A stretch of 64,000 nucleotides of DNA from contig NZ_LGIU01000042.1 of NCBI RefSeq assembly GCF_001187915.1, forward strand, positions 49,171-113,170, written 5' to 3'. A program made the translations under genes and the position numbers. The DNA is from Arthrobacter sp. RIT-PI-e. Lineage in GTDB: Bacteria > Actinomycetota > Actinomycetes > Actinomycetales > Micrococcaceae. A model generated the notes under the pieces. That model ran no database searches and was not told where the DNA came from. It saw only the letters and a list, made by a program, of their open reading frames with translations. Below are positions 1-7,526 of the stretch, one piece after another. Each line of letters begins with the position of its first letter. The stretch's first letter is position 1.

Positions 1-252
1 GTCGCTCAGTGCGTGGCCGTCGAGTCTCACGGTGAGGGTGTCGAGGTGGTCCTGGTCGACGTCAATCCGGAGGTCCCAGGAGGAGACCTTCCCGGGTACC
101 AGGAACACCACGTCCTCGCTGTGGTCGAGTTGCAGCAACCTGGGGGCGCTCGGCATCGCCTGCTCTCCCTCGAGCGCGGCGACACCCAGCGGTGAGCAGA
201 GCAGCACCGCCAGGGCCGCGCCGGCGCCGTAGCGGACCCTACGGGTGCTCAT
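1..252 (-). CDS. Secreted protein of unknown function (C-terminus outside window)
   Basis: The ATG at 252 overlaps the stop of the upstream signal peptidase gene (ATGA), so the two are translationally coupled. The visible 84 codons start MSTRRVRYGAGAALAVLLCS, a short basic n-region followed by a hydrophobic core ending near a possible Ala-containing cleavage site, i.e. a Sec signal peptide. The following residues (GKVSSWDLRIDVDQDHLDTL) look like a soluble extracellular domain. Its place as last visible gene of the SipW operon suggests a role at the cell surface with the secreted proteins upstream. I do not recognise a family; the frame runs off the left edge. Confidence 0.7.
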   Translation of the reverse strand, partial: MSTRRVRYGAGAALAVLLCSPLGVAALEGEQAMPSAPRLLQLDHSEDVVFLVPGKVSSWDLRIDVDQDHLDTLTVRLDGHALSD

Positions 253-863
253 GCATCAGCTCGGGCACCATGAGGGCTGTCCTCGGAGGGCGCATTCTCC
301 TCCCGGCGGCGTCCGCGGCGCGAGGTGTGCCGTGAGGGATTGCGCCGCTGCGCCGTGGGCCAGCTGCTCCAGGTGACCAGGCCGGCCACCAGCACGGTGA
401 TGGCGGCCATGACCGGTGGATCGGAGATCCGGACGATCACGTGGGCGAGGTCCGGCACGGACCCGAGGACCCGCCGCACGGTGTCCACCGTGTACGGAGC
501 GGGATCCTCCTGGAGGTTGGCGTCACCCTTCATGGTGATGATCCGGGTGGCACCACCGGCGTCCGTCACATCGGTGACGCGGTGCGTCACGGGAAGAGCG
601 TCGGGGCGGTCGACGGTGATGACGTCCCCGGGAACGATGTCCGCTGCAGGGATCTGCTGGACCAGGGCCACCGAACCCGCGGGGATGGTGGGCGACATGG
701 ACCCGGTCTTGAACATGATGAGCGTGATGTCGAAGACCAGGGCGAGGACCACGAGCACGATGCACAGGCCACCGCCCACGGCAGCCAGGTCGAGCAGTGC
801 GTCCCCCACCAGCCGCACGGGCCCCCGCTCGCCGCGCCGGGTACGGCTCGCGGCCGGTGTCAT
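249..863 (-). CDS. SipW-type (ER-type) signal peptidase I
   Basis: Membrane-bound serine peptidase that removes signal peptides. A transmembrane segment (about residues 22-45) is followed by GSMSPTIPAGSVALV with the nucleophile Ser, then THRVTDV, then MKGDANLQEDPAP. A His where bacterial LepB has its general-base Lys, followed by the GDAN motif, marks the archaeal/ER/SipW class. A second hydrophobic segment lies near residues 145-165, with a basic C-terminal tail. I chose ATG 863 because it overlaps the stop of the preceding gene as ATGA; an upstream in-frame start at 890 would overlap by 31 bp. The two genes immediately upstream encode proteins with SipW-like signal sequences and are its likely substrates. 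Confidence 0.85.
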   Translation of the reverse strand: MTPAASRTRRGERGPVRLVGDALLDLAAVGGGLCIVLVVLALVFDITLIMFKTGSMSPTIPAGSVALVQQIPAADIVPGDVITVDRPDALPVTHRVTDVTDAGGATRIITMKGDANLQEDPAPYTVDTVRRVLGSVPDLAHVIVRISDPPVMAAITVLVAGLVTWSSWPTAQRRNPSRHTSRRGRRREENAPSEDSPHGARADA

Positions 864-1525
864 GGGGTGGACACCGCGGAGAAGAGCCACACCGCGGTGG
901 CCGACCTACCCTGCAACCCGTTGTTCGCCCTCGCGCTCTCGGGCAGGGTCACCTCGAAGCAGAACCGCACACCGGCACCCGGTGCCGTGGGGGTCGCCGC
1001 CGGCAGGACGGTGCTCCCTCCAGCCGCCTGACCAGTGGTCAGGGGCTGGGACGCGCTCGCGGACCCCACTACGAAGGCTGCCCCCGGAGCGAACGCAGTC
1101 GCGTTGCACACGTCCGAACGCACCACCCGGTACACCAGCGCCGCACTCAGCAGCGGCGCCGTCGTCGTCGAATCGGTGACGGCAGCCCCACCGAGTGTCA
1201 CCGCGCCGGCCATCGATGTTGCGCGGGTACGCAGCGCGATCGGTGCGTACACCGTTCTCCCCGGGTACATGCCCCCGGCGTCGAAGGCCAGGGTGGCACC
1301 CGGTGCGGTCTCGTTGACCGTCCAGGCACCGGTGGCCGAGAAAGGGTTCGAGACGTTGGACTCGATGGTGAAGGTACTGGCGCTGAAGGAGCCGCTGGCG
1401 TACTCCGTGTCCGTCCACGAGGCCAGGGTGAGCGACCCGCCGATGCCGAGCACCAGGGCACCGGCGAGAACTGCCCGCACACGGGAGAATCGTCTTCCCG
1501 GGGAGCGGGACCTGCGAGCGCCCAC
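860..1525 (-). CDS. Secreted protein with SipW-dependent-type signal sequence (TasA/CalY-like)
   Basis: About 221 residues. A basic n-region is followed by the hydrophobic stretch RAVLAGALVLGIGGSLTLAS and then WTDTEYASGSFSAS, the Trp-Thr-Asp plus G-x-F pattern typical of SipW-cognate signal peptides. The rest is Ser/Thr/Ala-rich with two Cys (SDVCNAT and RFCFEV) that could form a disulfide. The GTG at 1525 lies two bases after the previous stop and gives an n-region matching the upstream paralogue; a GTG at 1558 is also possible but overlaps that gene. The family includes TasA fibre and camelysin-type surface proteins, so a role in surface appendages or matrix is inferred only. Confidence 0.75.
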   Translation of the reverse strand: MGARRSRSPGRRFSRVRAVLAGALVLGIGGSLTLASWTDTEYASGSFSASTFTIESNVSNPFSATGAWTVNETAPGATLAFDAGGMYPGRTVYAPIALRTRATSMAGAVTLGGAAVTDSTTTAPLLSAALVYRVVRSDVCNATAFAPGAAFVVGSASASQPLTTGQAAGGSTVLPAATPTAPGAGVRFCFEVTLPESARANNGLQGRSATAVWLFSAVSTP

Positions 1526-1527
1526 GG

Positions 1528-2163
1528 TCAGGACAGCGACTCGGCTGCGAACTCCCACGTAGCGGTACCGGCTGCGCCCTGGGTGATGTCACCGGCTGTG
1601 ACCACGAAGCACAGGTACACCGGCGCGAAGGTGGTGACGGCGTTGGGCCCGGTTCCCGTGGTGGTGGGCTGAGCCAGGTTGAACGATACTTCGCCGAGCT
1701 CGGCGCCGAGTGATGTGCCTGCCGCCACGAGGGCCAGGCCCGTACCCGTGGTCGTGTCGTCACACCCGAAGGTCGTGGTCTGCAGCAGCTCGTAGGTGAC
1801 GTCCGTCAGATCGCCGTCAACCTCTGTGGCCGAGACGACGACGTTCGCCCCGTACGTCGTGTCCTCGTCGAGCCTCACGGCGAAGGGGGCGTAGACGACG
1901 TCCTCCGGGGCCAGGTTGTCCGGATTGACCTCGAACCCCAGGGTTGCAGCACCGTCAGGGGTCTCGTGCTCGCTGAAGACGGTTCCGTCGGCACTTCCCT
2001 CGAGGTTGAACTGGCCGGCAGCGAAGTTGCCGATGGCGAACTCGGAATCGTTCCAGGCGGCGAGGGTGACGGCCGCACCCACTCCGAGGACCAGTCCTCC
2101 CGCGAGAACCGCCCGGACTCGGCGCCGCTTCAACTGGACGTTCTCGGGCATGGTCTGGGGCAT
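1528..2163 (-). CDS. Secreted protein with SipW-dependent-type signal sequence, paralogue of the next gene
   Basis: First gene of the leftward SipW operon, 211 aa. The start ATG 2163 has a GAAGGA Shine-Dalgarno about 8 bases upstream. The signal region RRRVRAVLAGGLVLGVGAAV is almost the same as in the downstream gene and is followed by AAWNDSEFAIGNFAAGQFN, the SipW-cognate pattern. The mature part is acidic with two Cys (FGCDDT and LCFVV) and ends in ATWEF, parallel to ATAVWLF at the same place in its neighbour, so the pair arose by duplication. Likely an exported structural or surface protein matured by the signal peptidase encoded two genes downstream. Confidence 0.78.
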   Translation of the reverse strand: MPQTMPENVQLKRRRVRAVLAGGLVLGVGAAVTLAAWNDSEFAIGNFAAGQFNLEGSADGTVFSEHETPDGAATLGFEVNPDNLAPEDVVYAPFAVRLDEDTTYGANVVVSATEVDGDLTDVTYELLQTTTFGCDDTTTGTGLALVAAGTSLGAELGEVSFNLAQPTTTGTGPNAVTTFAPVYLCFVVTAGDITQGAAGTATWEFAAESLS

Positions 2164-2491
2164 GGTGGTATTCCTTCGGCTCGAACATTTCCGGCTGAGA
2201 CTGACCGGCGCGATGAATGTTATTCGAGCGATCCGCTGAAGGCTCTGATCAATGGTCTAGATCTGGATACCCGATCGAACATACGTATTTACCCTGCGGG
2301 ACAAACAATGGAATTCGCGAACTATTCTTCCTTGCCCGGGGGTGTCTCCTCCCGGAGGGACCGTACTATTCAAGGGCAAGCGATGGGAAAGGTTCATGGT
2401 CACGTTCCGCGAAGCGCACCGGGAGGAAGCTGCCGCTGATGAGGTGTACGGCGACGATCTCGCTGAGCCCCGGAGGGGAGGAGGGCGATCG
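2164..2491. promoter_or_regulatory. Divergent intergenic region between two SipW-substrate genes (328 bp, no gene seen)
   Basis: The stretch separates two secreted-protein genes transcribed away from each other and must hold both promoters. It is visibly AT-richer (2200-2340) than its surroundings. CCTTGCCC at 2331-2338 is matched by GGGCAAG at 2375-2381 as an inverted repeat. An in-frame ATG at 2396 with GGAAAGG close upstream could start the rightward gene earlier than annotated. I see no RNA gene. Confidence 0.4.
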
Positions 2492-3112
2492 GTGCTGACC
2501 GCCCACGCCGACGCGATGTCCTCCGACCGGGAGGGCGGACGTGCCGCCGTCGGCTCCCTCGGGCGTCGCCGGGCGAAAGGCCTCCTGCTCCACAGCAGGG
2601 CCGGCCTGGCACTGCTCTTCGCCGTGTCGCTCCTGCTCCCCACCCAGAGCTCACCCGTGATCGGGTCCACGGAGGCGGCCTGGCAGCGGGATCACGTGAG
2701 TACGGGAGCGTTCGGTGCGGTGACGATCCCGGCTCCCCGGTTGACGGCCCCGTGCCGGTTCCTTCCCGGTGTCCTGACGGTCATCGGACCGCGCATCGAG
2801 ATCTACTGGGCGCCTCCGCCCACCTACGGTGACGACAAGGCTCAGGTATGGGCCTCCACAGCGGGCCTGGGAACAGCACTTGCACCTCTGACAGGTTTCA
2901 ACCTTCGCCAGAACACCGCGTTCGACGCCAGGGCCGGCCACTACGTCACGACCGTCCCGACGAATCTGCTGGGCGGGCTCCTCGGACTCGGGACCGAGAT
3001 CGAGCTGTCCATCGTCATCGCCGAGCACGGCTGGACCTCCACTCCCGCCTCGACCGCCACCAACGCCGGCCTCGTTCTCGGACTGGGAGCCACCTGCCGC
3101 AATCTGAGTTGA
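2492..3112 (+). CDS. Secreted protein with degenerate SipW-type signal sequence
   Basis: I chose GTG 2492 because GGAGG lies about 8 bases upstream; the frame is open to 2342. The 206-aa product has an Arg/Lys-rich n-region, a hydrophobic core (AGLALLFAVSLLLPTQSS) and then AAWQRDHVSTGAFGAVTI, resembling the A-[AS]-W-x-[DR]-[ST] ... G-x-F pattern of the two secreted proteins on the other strand. The mature part has Cys in TAPCRF and ATCRNLS near its ends. It is divergent from the signal peptidase operon and probably shares its processing. It looks like a third member of the locus that has diverged; function unknown. Confidence 0.65.
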   Translation: MLTAHADAMSSDREGGRAAVGSLGRRRAKGLLLHSRAGLALLFAVSLLLPTQSSPVIGSTEAAWQRDHVSTGAFGAVTIPAPRLTAPCRFLPGVLTVIGPRIEIYWAPPPTYGDDKAQVWASTAGLGTALAPLTGFNLRQNTAFDARAGHYVTTVPTNLLGGLLGLGTEIELSIVIAEHGWTSTPASTATNAGLVLGLGATCRNLS

Positions 3113-3208
3113 CCACCGCCCCGCCACCATGCGCGCCACTCCTATGCGGCGCTCCCAGGATTCGAGGAGCGATGCTTCACCGCCCCACGAGCTGGTTCGG
3201 CGGGTTCC

Positions 3209-4051
3209 TCAGGTCAGGATCTCGAGCTGGACGAGGGCAGCGAGCATCCTGAGCTTGTGCTCCTCGGCGTGTGACAGCGACCGCGGCCGGTCATCGACGA
3301 TGCAGAGAGCACCGATGCGGGATCCGCCGGGGCCGAGGATCGGATGACCGGCGTAGAAACGGAAGTACGGAGGACCTACGACATGCGGTGAGTCCGAGAA
3401 TCGCGGATCGCTCTGCGCGTCGGCGACGATGAAGGTCCGGTTGTCCTGCACGGTTTCCTCGCAGAAGGACCCTCGCCGGGGACGATCGCGATTCGGCAGT
3501 CCGATGATCGATTTCGAGACGAGCACCTCCCGGTCCACGAGGGTGACCGCGGCTGCCATGGTTCCGAAGTGGTCACGCGCGATTCTGGGCAACCTGGCGA
3601 TGCTCTCGGTGAGAGGTGCTTCGAGCAACCCGGAAGAACGAAGCGAGGAGAGCCGTTCCGATTCCTCGTGCCTCAGCATTGCGGCATGTGTGAGGGGATG
3701 GTCAGCCCTTCCCTGGATCACGACGCGATCCTCGTCAGCCCCTGGTCCATATCCGCAGGCGACGGACGGGTAGGACCCGCTGTAGGGGGCGCGAACCGCT
3801 CCTGCTATCAGCTGGGAAGCAGGTAGCAACTGGTTCACGGCATAGGAGACGAGGTCTCGCTGCAACGGTGAGATCCTGGCGGCACCGTCCAGATAGGCCG
3901 AAACGGTTTCCCTGGTCTCCAGTCCGCCGGTCCCGGCATAGACACCGTGGATCTTCTCGGTGTTCAACCTGAAACGGCTCACGAGATGCCTCGTGACGCT
4001 CTGCTGCGCATCCTCGTAGGACACCCCCACCACTCCCCGTCGCTCCCCCAT
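3209..4051 (-). CDS. GAF-domain sensor protein with a short N-terminal module
   Basis: 280 aa, predicted cytosolic. The C-terminal half (about 125-278) is a GAF domain of the kind in bacterial sensors: AAAVTLVDREVLVSKSI, GSFCEETVQDNRTFIVADA, HPILGPGGSRIGALCIVDDRPR. Residues about 10-95 form a separate module ending RDLVSYAVNQLL ... RAPYSGSY that is clearly related to the whole small protein encoded at 55139-55423. There is no output domain (no kinase, GGDEF or HTH), so it may act through partners such as the adjacent ANTAR protein. Start is uncertain: ATG 4051 has no Shine-Dalgarno, while GTG at 4033 or 4024 has G-rich sequence at good spacing. Confidence 0.7.
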   Translation of the reverse strand: MGERRGVVGVSYEDAQQSVTRHLVSRFRLNTEKIHGVYAGTGGLETRETVSAYLDGAARISPLQRDLVSYAVNQLLPASQLIAGAVRAPYSGSYPSVACGYGPGADEDRVVIQGRADHPLTHAAMLRHEESERLSSLRSSGLLEAPLTESIARLPRIARDHFGTMAAAVTLVDREVLVSKSIIGLPNRDRPRRGSFCEETVQDNRTFIVADAQSDPRFSDSPHVVGPPYFRFYAGHPILGPGGSRIGALCIVDDRPRSLSHAEEHKLRMLAALVQLEILT

Positions 4052-4161
4052 CGATCATGGTCGGCTCAAAAATAATGGATGAGACGAGCGCTGTCCATCA
4101 CATGATGCTTCCCCGCGTCCGCAGGCATGGACCGGATCCCGATGTCACCGGTGAGCCTTGG

Positions 4162-4434
4162 TCACTTCTCGGTGTTCACTTCTCCGGAGGTGGACACCAA
4201 CCCGCGCGCGAGTTCGAGAACGGTGACGTTGAACGTCTGGGCGGTGCGCTGCAGATTCGCCAATCCGCTCGCGCGGTCCAGATCGTGCTTGCCCATCACG
4301 ATCCCGACGGCGGTATCCAGGAGGGAGCGAGCCTCGAGCGCCACGTCGAATGCCTTGTCGGACGCCGTGTGCCTGAAGTCGGATGCACCGACAAGATCGG
4401 TGTACGGAGAAAGAGCGGCGTGGGTGTGGGGCAT
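4162..4434 (-). CDS. Small ANTAR-domain protein
   Basis: 90 aa from ATG 4434, which has GAGG eight bases upstream; an ATG at 4503 would add 23 residues. The C-terminal 55 residues (ARSLLDTAVGIVMGKHDLDR ... QRTAQTFNVTVLELARGLV) match the ANTAR fold: three helices, the conserved ...IGIIMG/ARG-like first helix and a final L..LA helix. ANTAR domains bind paired RNA hairpins and antiterminate transcription. Here the domain stands almost alone, without a receiver, PAS or GAF region. It follows the GAF gene's promoter region and is co-directional with it, so the GAF protein could be its sensory partner. Possibly degenerate, since the usual aromatic residue pattern is weak. Confidence 0.6.
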   Translation of the reverse strand: MPHTHAALSPYTDLVGASDFRHTASDKAFDVALEARSLLDTAVGIVMGKHDLDRASGLANLQRTAQTFNVTVLELARGLVSTSGEVNTEK

Positions 4435-4626
4435 GGTGACCACCTCGTATCTCGTAGTGACGTCCGACGTGCGGCAGAGGGTGAACCGTAGCTGCTTCCA
4501 CATCGATCCTTCGACTGCGTAACGCCTGCCGAAAGCTTAGGCGAACCGTGGACCGGGCACAAAGGGAGTTCGCTGAACCTCCGGCGAAAATTGATCGCTC
4601 GTACGTGCTGGTACGAATGTGGGGCT

Positions 4627-5301
4627 TCAGATGGAGTGGAAACCTGCACGGACGGCGAACACCGCGAGCTCGACACGCCCGCCGACGTTGAGCTTCGCCA
4701 TGATCTTCGTGATCTGGAGTTTCACCGTCGCCTCGCTGACGTGGAGGTCGAGAGCGATCTGGGCGTTCGTGCGGCCCGCCGTCAATCCGCTGAGGATGGA
4801 ACGATCGCGCGCGGGCAAGCTGTTGATCACCTGGTGATCGGACGCATCCTGCGTCATGACGGGTATCGGGAAACGCCCTACCTCGGGGGATGTGGAGAAG
4901 ATGGTCTCCCCGTGGTGGATCATCCGGATCGCCGCACCCAGATCGGATGACACCGCGGACTTCGAGAGGTAACTGACTGCACCCGCCCGATACGCTTCGC
5001 GCATCACGTCGAAGGAGAGGTTCGAGGAGAGCATCGCCACCTTGACCTGGGGCGCCTGGTTCGTGATCTCCCGTACGGCACGGATGCCGTCGACATCCCG
5101 GATCATCGTCTCCATGAGCACCACGTCCGGATTCAGCGACAGCGCTTCCTCGATCGCCGAGTTCCCCGTGGAACTGACCGATTCGACGTCGATCAATGGT
5201 GAACCCTCGAACAGCTTCTCGATACCCAGCCGCACGAGGTAGTCGTCATCGACGAGATGGACGCGGAGCTTCTGGTGCACCACAGCTGAGACCTCCCCCA
5301 T
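4627..5301 (-). CDS. NarL/LuxR-type response regulator with Glu in place of the phospho-acceptor Asp
   Basis: 224 aa. Receiver domain at about 12-125: acidic pocket D18-D20 (VDDDYLVR), signature PDVVLMETMIRDVDG, Ser92/93 and Lys114 (LSKSA). In the signature the usual M-D-x is M-E-T, so the phospho-acceptor position is Glu64. A NarL/FixJ HTH occupies about 160-220 (LPARDRSILSGLTAGRTNAQ, EATVKLQITKIMAKL). No histidine kinase lies nearby. Glu at this site can mimic phosphorylation in some regulators, so constitutive or phosphorylation-independent activity is inferred. ATG 5301 is the start; the open frame upstream to 6150 is only the antisense of the neighbouring gene. Confidence 0.88.
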   Translation of the reverse strand: MGEVSAVVHQKLRVHLVDDDYLVRLGIEKLFEGSPLIDVESVSSTGNSAIEEALSLNPDVVLMETMIRDVDGIRAVREITNQAPQVKVAMLSSNLSFDVMREAYRAGAVSYLSKSAVSSDLGAAIRMIHHGETIFSTSPEVGRFPIPVMTQDASDHQVINSLPARDRSILSGLTAGRTNAQIALDLHVSEATVKLQITKIMAKLNVGGRVELAVFAVRAGFHSI

Positions 5302-5521
5302 ACGGTGAGCGGTCGCCCACCACGCTTCCTTGCGCTCGCCGCCCAACACGACGCGCGTCCTCACCAAGATTACCGAAGACGGGGACGTTGGCCAGGAGGA
5401 AGGTCGATTCCTGCCGATCGGGTGATGAGGGGTAGCCGACTGCACCGCCTGATGCACTAGCGACGCACGCCGTTCACTCCCATGCCTTCCGGGCGCACAC
5501 CGCGTTTCGCCGTCGTCCTGA

Positions 5522-5557
5522 TTGATGCACCGCCGGGGCGCGACTAGATTCGCACCA
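5522..5557 (+). promoter_or_regulatory. Leaderless promoter for the membrane protein at 5557
   Basis: TTGATG (5522-5527), a 17-bp spacer and TAGATT (5545-5550) form a good housekeeping promoter. The predicted start of transcription falls at or next to the A of the ATG at 5557, and no Shine-Dalgarno is present. This implies a leaderless mRNA. Confidence 0.6.
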
Positions 5558-6093
5558 TGCGCCCTCCCCGCCCCGAGATGTCGAACACCACTCCCCCACC
5601 GCTCAACGTGCCCCGGAAGCCGGCCGCCCCGGTGCGGGTCGCCGCGCGGCTCCTGGGTCTCGGAGCGGTGATCGGACTCGCATCCGTGGTGTTCCGGGTG
5701 CTGAACCAGGACACGCAGCTGACCTATCTGCGGCGCACCGCCGGCGGCGTGGAGAGCGGTGTCCCGCAGAGCGAGATCGAGCTGGTGGCGTTGGTGGCCT
5801 TCTGGGGCACGATCGGGCTGCTGGTGATCGTGTTCCTCATCCAGGCCATCCTGATCGGCCCGCTGCAGCGCGGGAAGGGCTGGGTGCGCTGGGTACTCCT
5901 CGGCCTCCTGGTGCCCAACCTGCTGGGCCTGCTGCTGGCCTCCGCCTTCCTGTCCGACGACACCCCCGGCCTGCAGCTCACACCCTTGCTGCTGATCGCC
6001 CAGGTGGTGCTGGCGGTGGTGGCCGTGCTGACCATGCTGCTCCCGGCCGCGACGCGCTGGTTCCGGCAGATGCGGGCCGAGAGTCGGGGCTGA
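5557..6093 (+). CDS. Four-helix integral membrane protein of unknown function
   Basis: 178 aa with hydrophobic segments at about 29-50, 72-98, 105-125 and 138-162, and a basic C-terminus (RWFRQMRAESRG). The N-terminus is Pro-rich. A leaderless promoter lies immediately upstream. I do not recognise a characterised family; the layout resembles the DUF2975-type small membrane proteins often found near XRE regulators, and an XRE gene lies about 1 kb away, but this is a guess. It converges on the small membrane genes to its right. Confidence 0.7.
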   Translation: MRPPRPEMSNTTPPPLNVPRKPAAPVRVAARLLGLGAVIGLASVVFRVLNQDTQLTYLRRTAGGVESGVPQSEIELVALVAFWGTIGLLVIVFLIQAILIGPLQRGKGWVRWVLLGLLVPNLLGLLLASAFLSDDTPGLQLTPLLLIAQVVLAVVAVLTMLLPAATRWFRQMRAESRG

Positions 6094-6097
6094 AACC

Positions 6098-6310
6098 CTA
6101 CCGACGGGCGCGGACGGCCATGATCGAGGCGGCCGTGTACACGAGGGCACTCACTACGAAGACGCCTGTCGCGACGAACATCAACGTGCTGCCCTGACTG
6201 TTGATGATGAGCATCAGAGCAGTACCGAGCACCAAGCCGATGAGGCCCTTCCGCACTCCGCTGCGGGCTGCCTTCTGAACGCGTTCCCCCGGCGTCGTCA
6301 GGTGACCCAC
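6098..6310 (-). CDS. Small membrane protein, 70 aa
   Basis: GTG start at 6310, 15 bases after the stop of the upstream small membrane gene, so probably co-transcribed. A basic N-terminus (RVQKAARSGVRKG) precedes two hydrophobic segments (LIGLVLGTALMLII and TLMFVATGVFVVSALVYTA), ending AVRARR. No recognised family. Confidence 0.5.
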   Translation of the reverse strand: MGHLTTPGERVQKAARSGVRKGLIGLVLGTALMLIINSQGSTLMFVATGVFVVSALVYTAASIMAVRARR

Positions 6311-6325
6311 CCGGCGAGAGCGGGG

Positions 6326-6499
6326 TCAGTGCTGTCCAGCCGGCGATCGCCCCTGGAACCAGCGCACCATGCCGATGACGCCGACAACGAGGACGGCGAG
6401 CAGGCACACGTGGTAGAGCAGGCCCATGCCCATGAAGAGGAAGTTCGTCACTGCTACGGCGAGGGCCACGGCGATGATCAGCCGTTCGTTCTTCGTCAT
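6326..6499 (-). CDS. Small membrane protein, 57 aa
   Basis: I chose ATG 6499 (MTKNERLIIAVALAVAV); the upstream open frame to 6601 lacks coding character. Two hydrophobic segments (LIIAVALAVAVTNFLFMGMG and VCLLAVLVVGVIGMVRWF) suggest a two-pass membrane protein. It is close to and co-directional with the 70-aa membrane protein downstream. No family recognised; a weak ribosome site keeps confidence moderate. Confidence 0.45.
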   Translation of the reverse strand: MTKNERLIIAVALAVAVTNFLFMGMGLLYHVCLLAVLVVGVIGMVRWFQGRSPAGQH

Positions 6500-6647
6500 C
6501 GCTGCGCCGGTCCGGTGAACATCATTGCTACCCCCATGATCGCGATCGAATGTTCGGTGAGCAGAGCCTACTCGCGCCGGCTGCAGATGCGCCAGAACCA
6601 CGGCTGTTCACGCAGTCGGCACCTCGGCGGTTCATGACCCATCAGCT

Positions 6648-6866
6648 TCAGGTAGTACATGTCCGGGAGGGCGCCGTCGTCGCGCCCTGCCCGTACGGCT
6701 CATCAGGCGACGGGGCCGGCCCTGTACGGCGACGGCAGGAGGTGATCCCCAGCGCGATCCCAGCCGTGACGAGCGCTGCCGTGCCGACCCGTGCAACAGT
6801 CTCGACCGCCCCGATCATCAATACCACGACGCCGGCGATGAAGAACGATGTCCCGGAATCCTCCAC
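6648..6866 (-). CDS. Small membrane protein paired with an XRE regulator
   Basis: 72 aa from GTG 6866, six bases after the stop of the XRE regulator. Two hydrophobic stretches (FFIAGVVVLMIGAVETVA and TAALVTAGIALGI) are followed by a polar Pro/Ser/Thr-rich tail. Small XRE regulators are commonly paired with membrane proteins of this kind; function unknown. Confidence 0.5.
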   Translation of the reverse strand: MEDSGTSFFIAGVVVLMIGAVETVARVGTAALVTAGIALGITSCRRRTGPAPSPDEPYGQGATTAPSRTCTT

Positions 6867-6872
6867 CAGTTC

Positions 6873-7118
6873 TCATGACGGCGACCTCGCTGAGCTGTTC
6901 TGCGAGCTCGCAGCGTCCTGGACTGCACCATCCGGGAAGAAGAGGTCCTCGAGGGACGTCCCGAAGATCGCCGCGAGCCGGAAGGCCAGCGGCAAGGACG
7001 GATCGAAGCGACCGCGCTCTATGGAGATGATCGTCTGACGGGACACACCGAGCTCGTCGGCCAGTTTCTGCTGCGACCACTGGAGCCGGGTGCGGGATTC
7101 GTTGACCAGGTTCCTCAC
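6873..7118 (-). CDS. XRE-family helix-turn-helix regulator
   Basis: 81 aa. The first 65 residues are an HTH_3 domain: SRTRLQWSQQKLADELGVSR, QTIISIERGRFDPSLPLAFR, and LAAIFGTSLEDLFFPDG, the hallmark of the short YozG/Cro-like repressors (Q-Q-x-L-A ... S-R-Q-T-I-x-x-I-E). The GTG at 7118 starts one base after the stop of the upstream membrane gene. The domain binds DNA as a dimer; targets are probably its own operon of membrane proteins (7500 to 6648). Confidence 0.85.
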   Translation of the reverse strand: MRNLVNESRTRLQWSQQKLADELGVSRQTIISIERGRFDPSLPLAFRLAAIFGTSLEDLFFPDGAVQDAASSQNSSARSPS

Positions 7119-7119
7119 C

Positions 7120-7500
7120 TCAGCCCCGGCGGCGCAGGAGCAGGTAGCGGATCCCGAAGGACGCGGAACATATGAGGCCCACGGCAGGAAGGACGAGCTT
7201 CAGGTCCACGGAGACCTCCGTCGGCACGAAGGAAAGAATGATCGATGCGACCCCCAGGAGCAGGATCACATCGGTGAAGGATCGAGAGGTCGCCCTGTCG
7301 TACCAGCCGGATTCGATCGACTCGTCGGGATGCTCGGTAGCACCTTCGAGAGTGTCCCGGTCGACGACCACGGCGAACACCAGGGCGACGCCCGGTGGCG
7401 TGAGACACAGCGCGAAAGCCAGGAAACCGACGACGGCGTGAGGTCCGGTGACTCCGTTGAGGACGGCCAGCATGCCTCCTGCCGCGCCGAGCACCACCAT
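7120..7500 (-). CDS. Four-helix membrane protein co-transcribed with the XRE regulator
   Basis: 126 aa, ATG 7500, 27 bases after the stop of the MFS gene. Hydrophobic segments at about 2-22, 25-48, 77-93 and 101-118; a cytosolic loop (DRDTLEGATEHPDESIESGW) between the second and third. The arrangement membrane protein, XRE regulator, membrane protein is typical of DUF2178-like or DUF3169-like pairs, but I cannot name the family. The longer frame on this strand up to 8478 is a shadow of the MFS gene. Confidence 0.65.
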   Translation of the reverse strand: MVVLGAAGGMLAVLNGVTGPHAVVGFLAFALCLTPPGVALVFAVVVDRDTLEGATEHPDESIESGWYDRATSRSFTDVILLLGVASIILSFVPTEVSVDLKLVLPAVGLICSASFGIRYLLLRRRG

Positions 7501-7526
7501 GTCTCGTCGTCGATGCCCGAGTGATC

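Noticed and set aside
4627..6150. 507-codon frame on the minus strand
   Set aside because: Only 4627-5301 matches a response regulator; the rest is antisense to a membrane-protein gene with composition to match.
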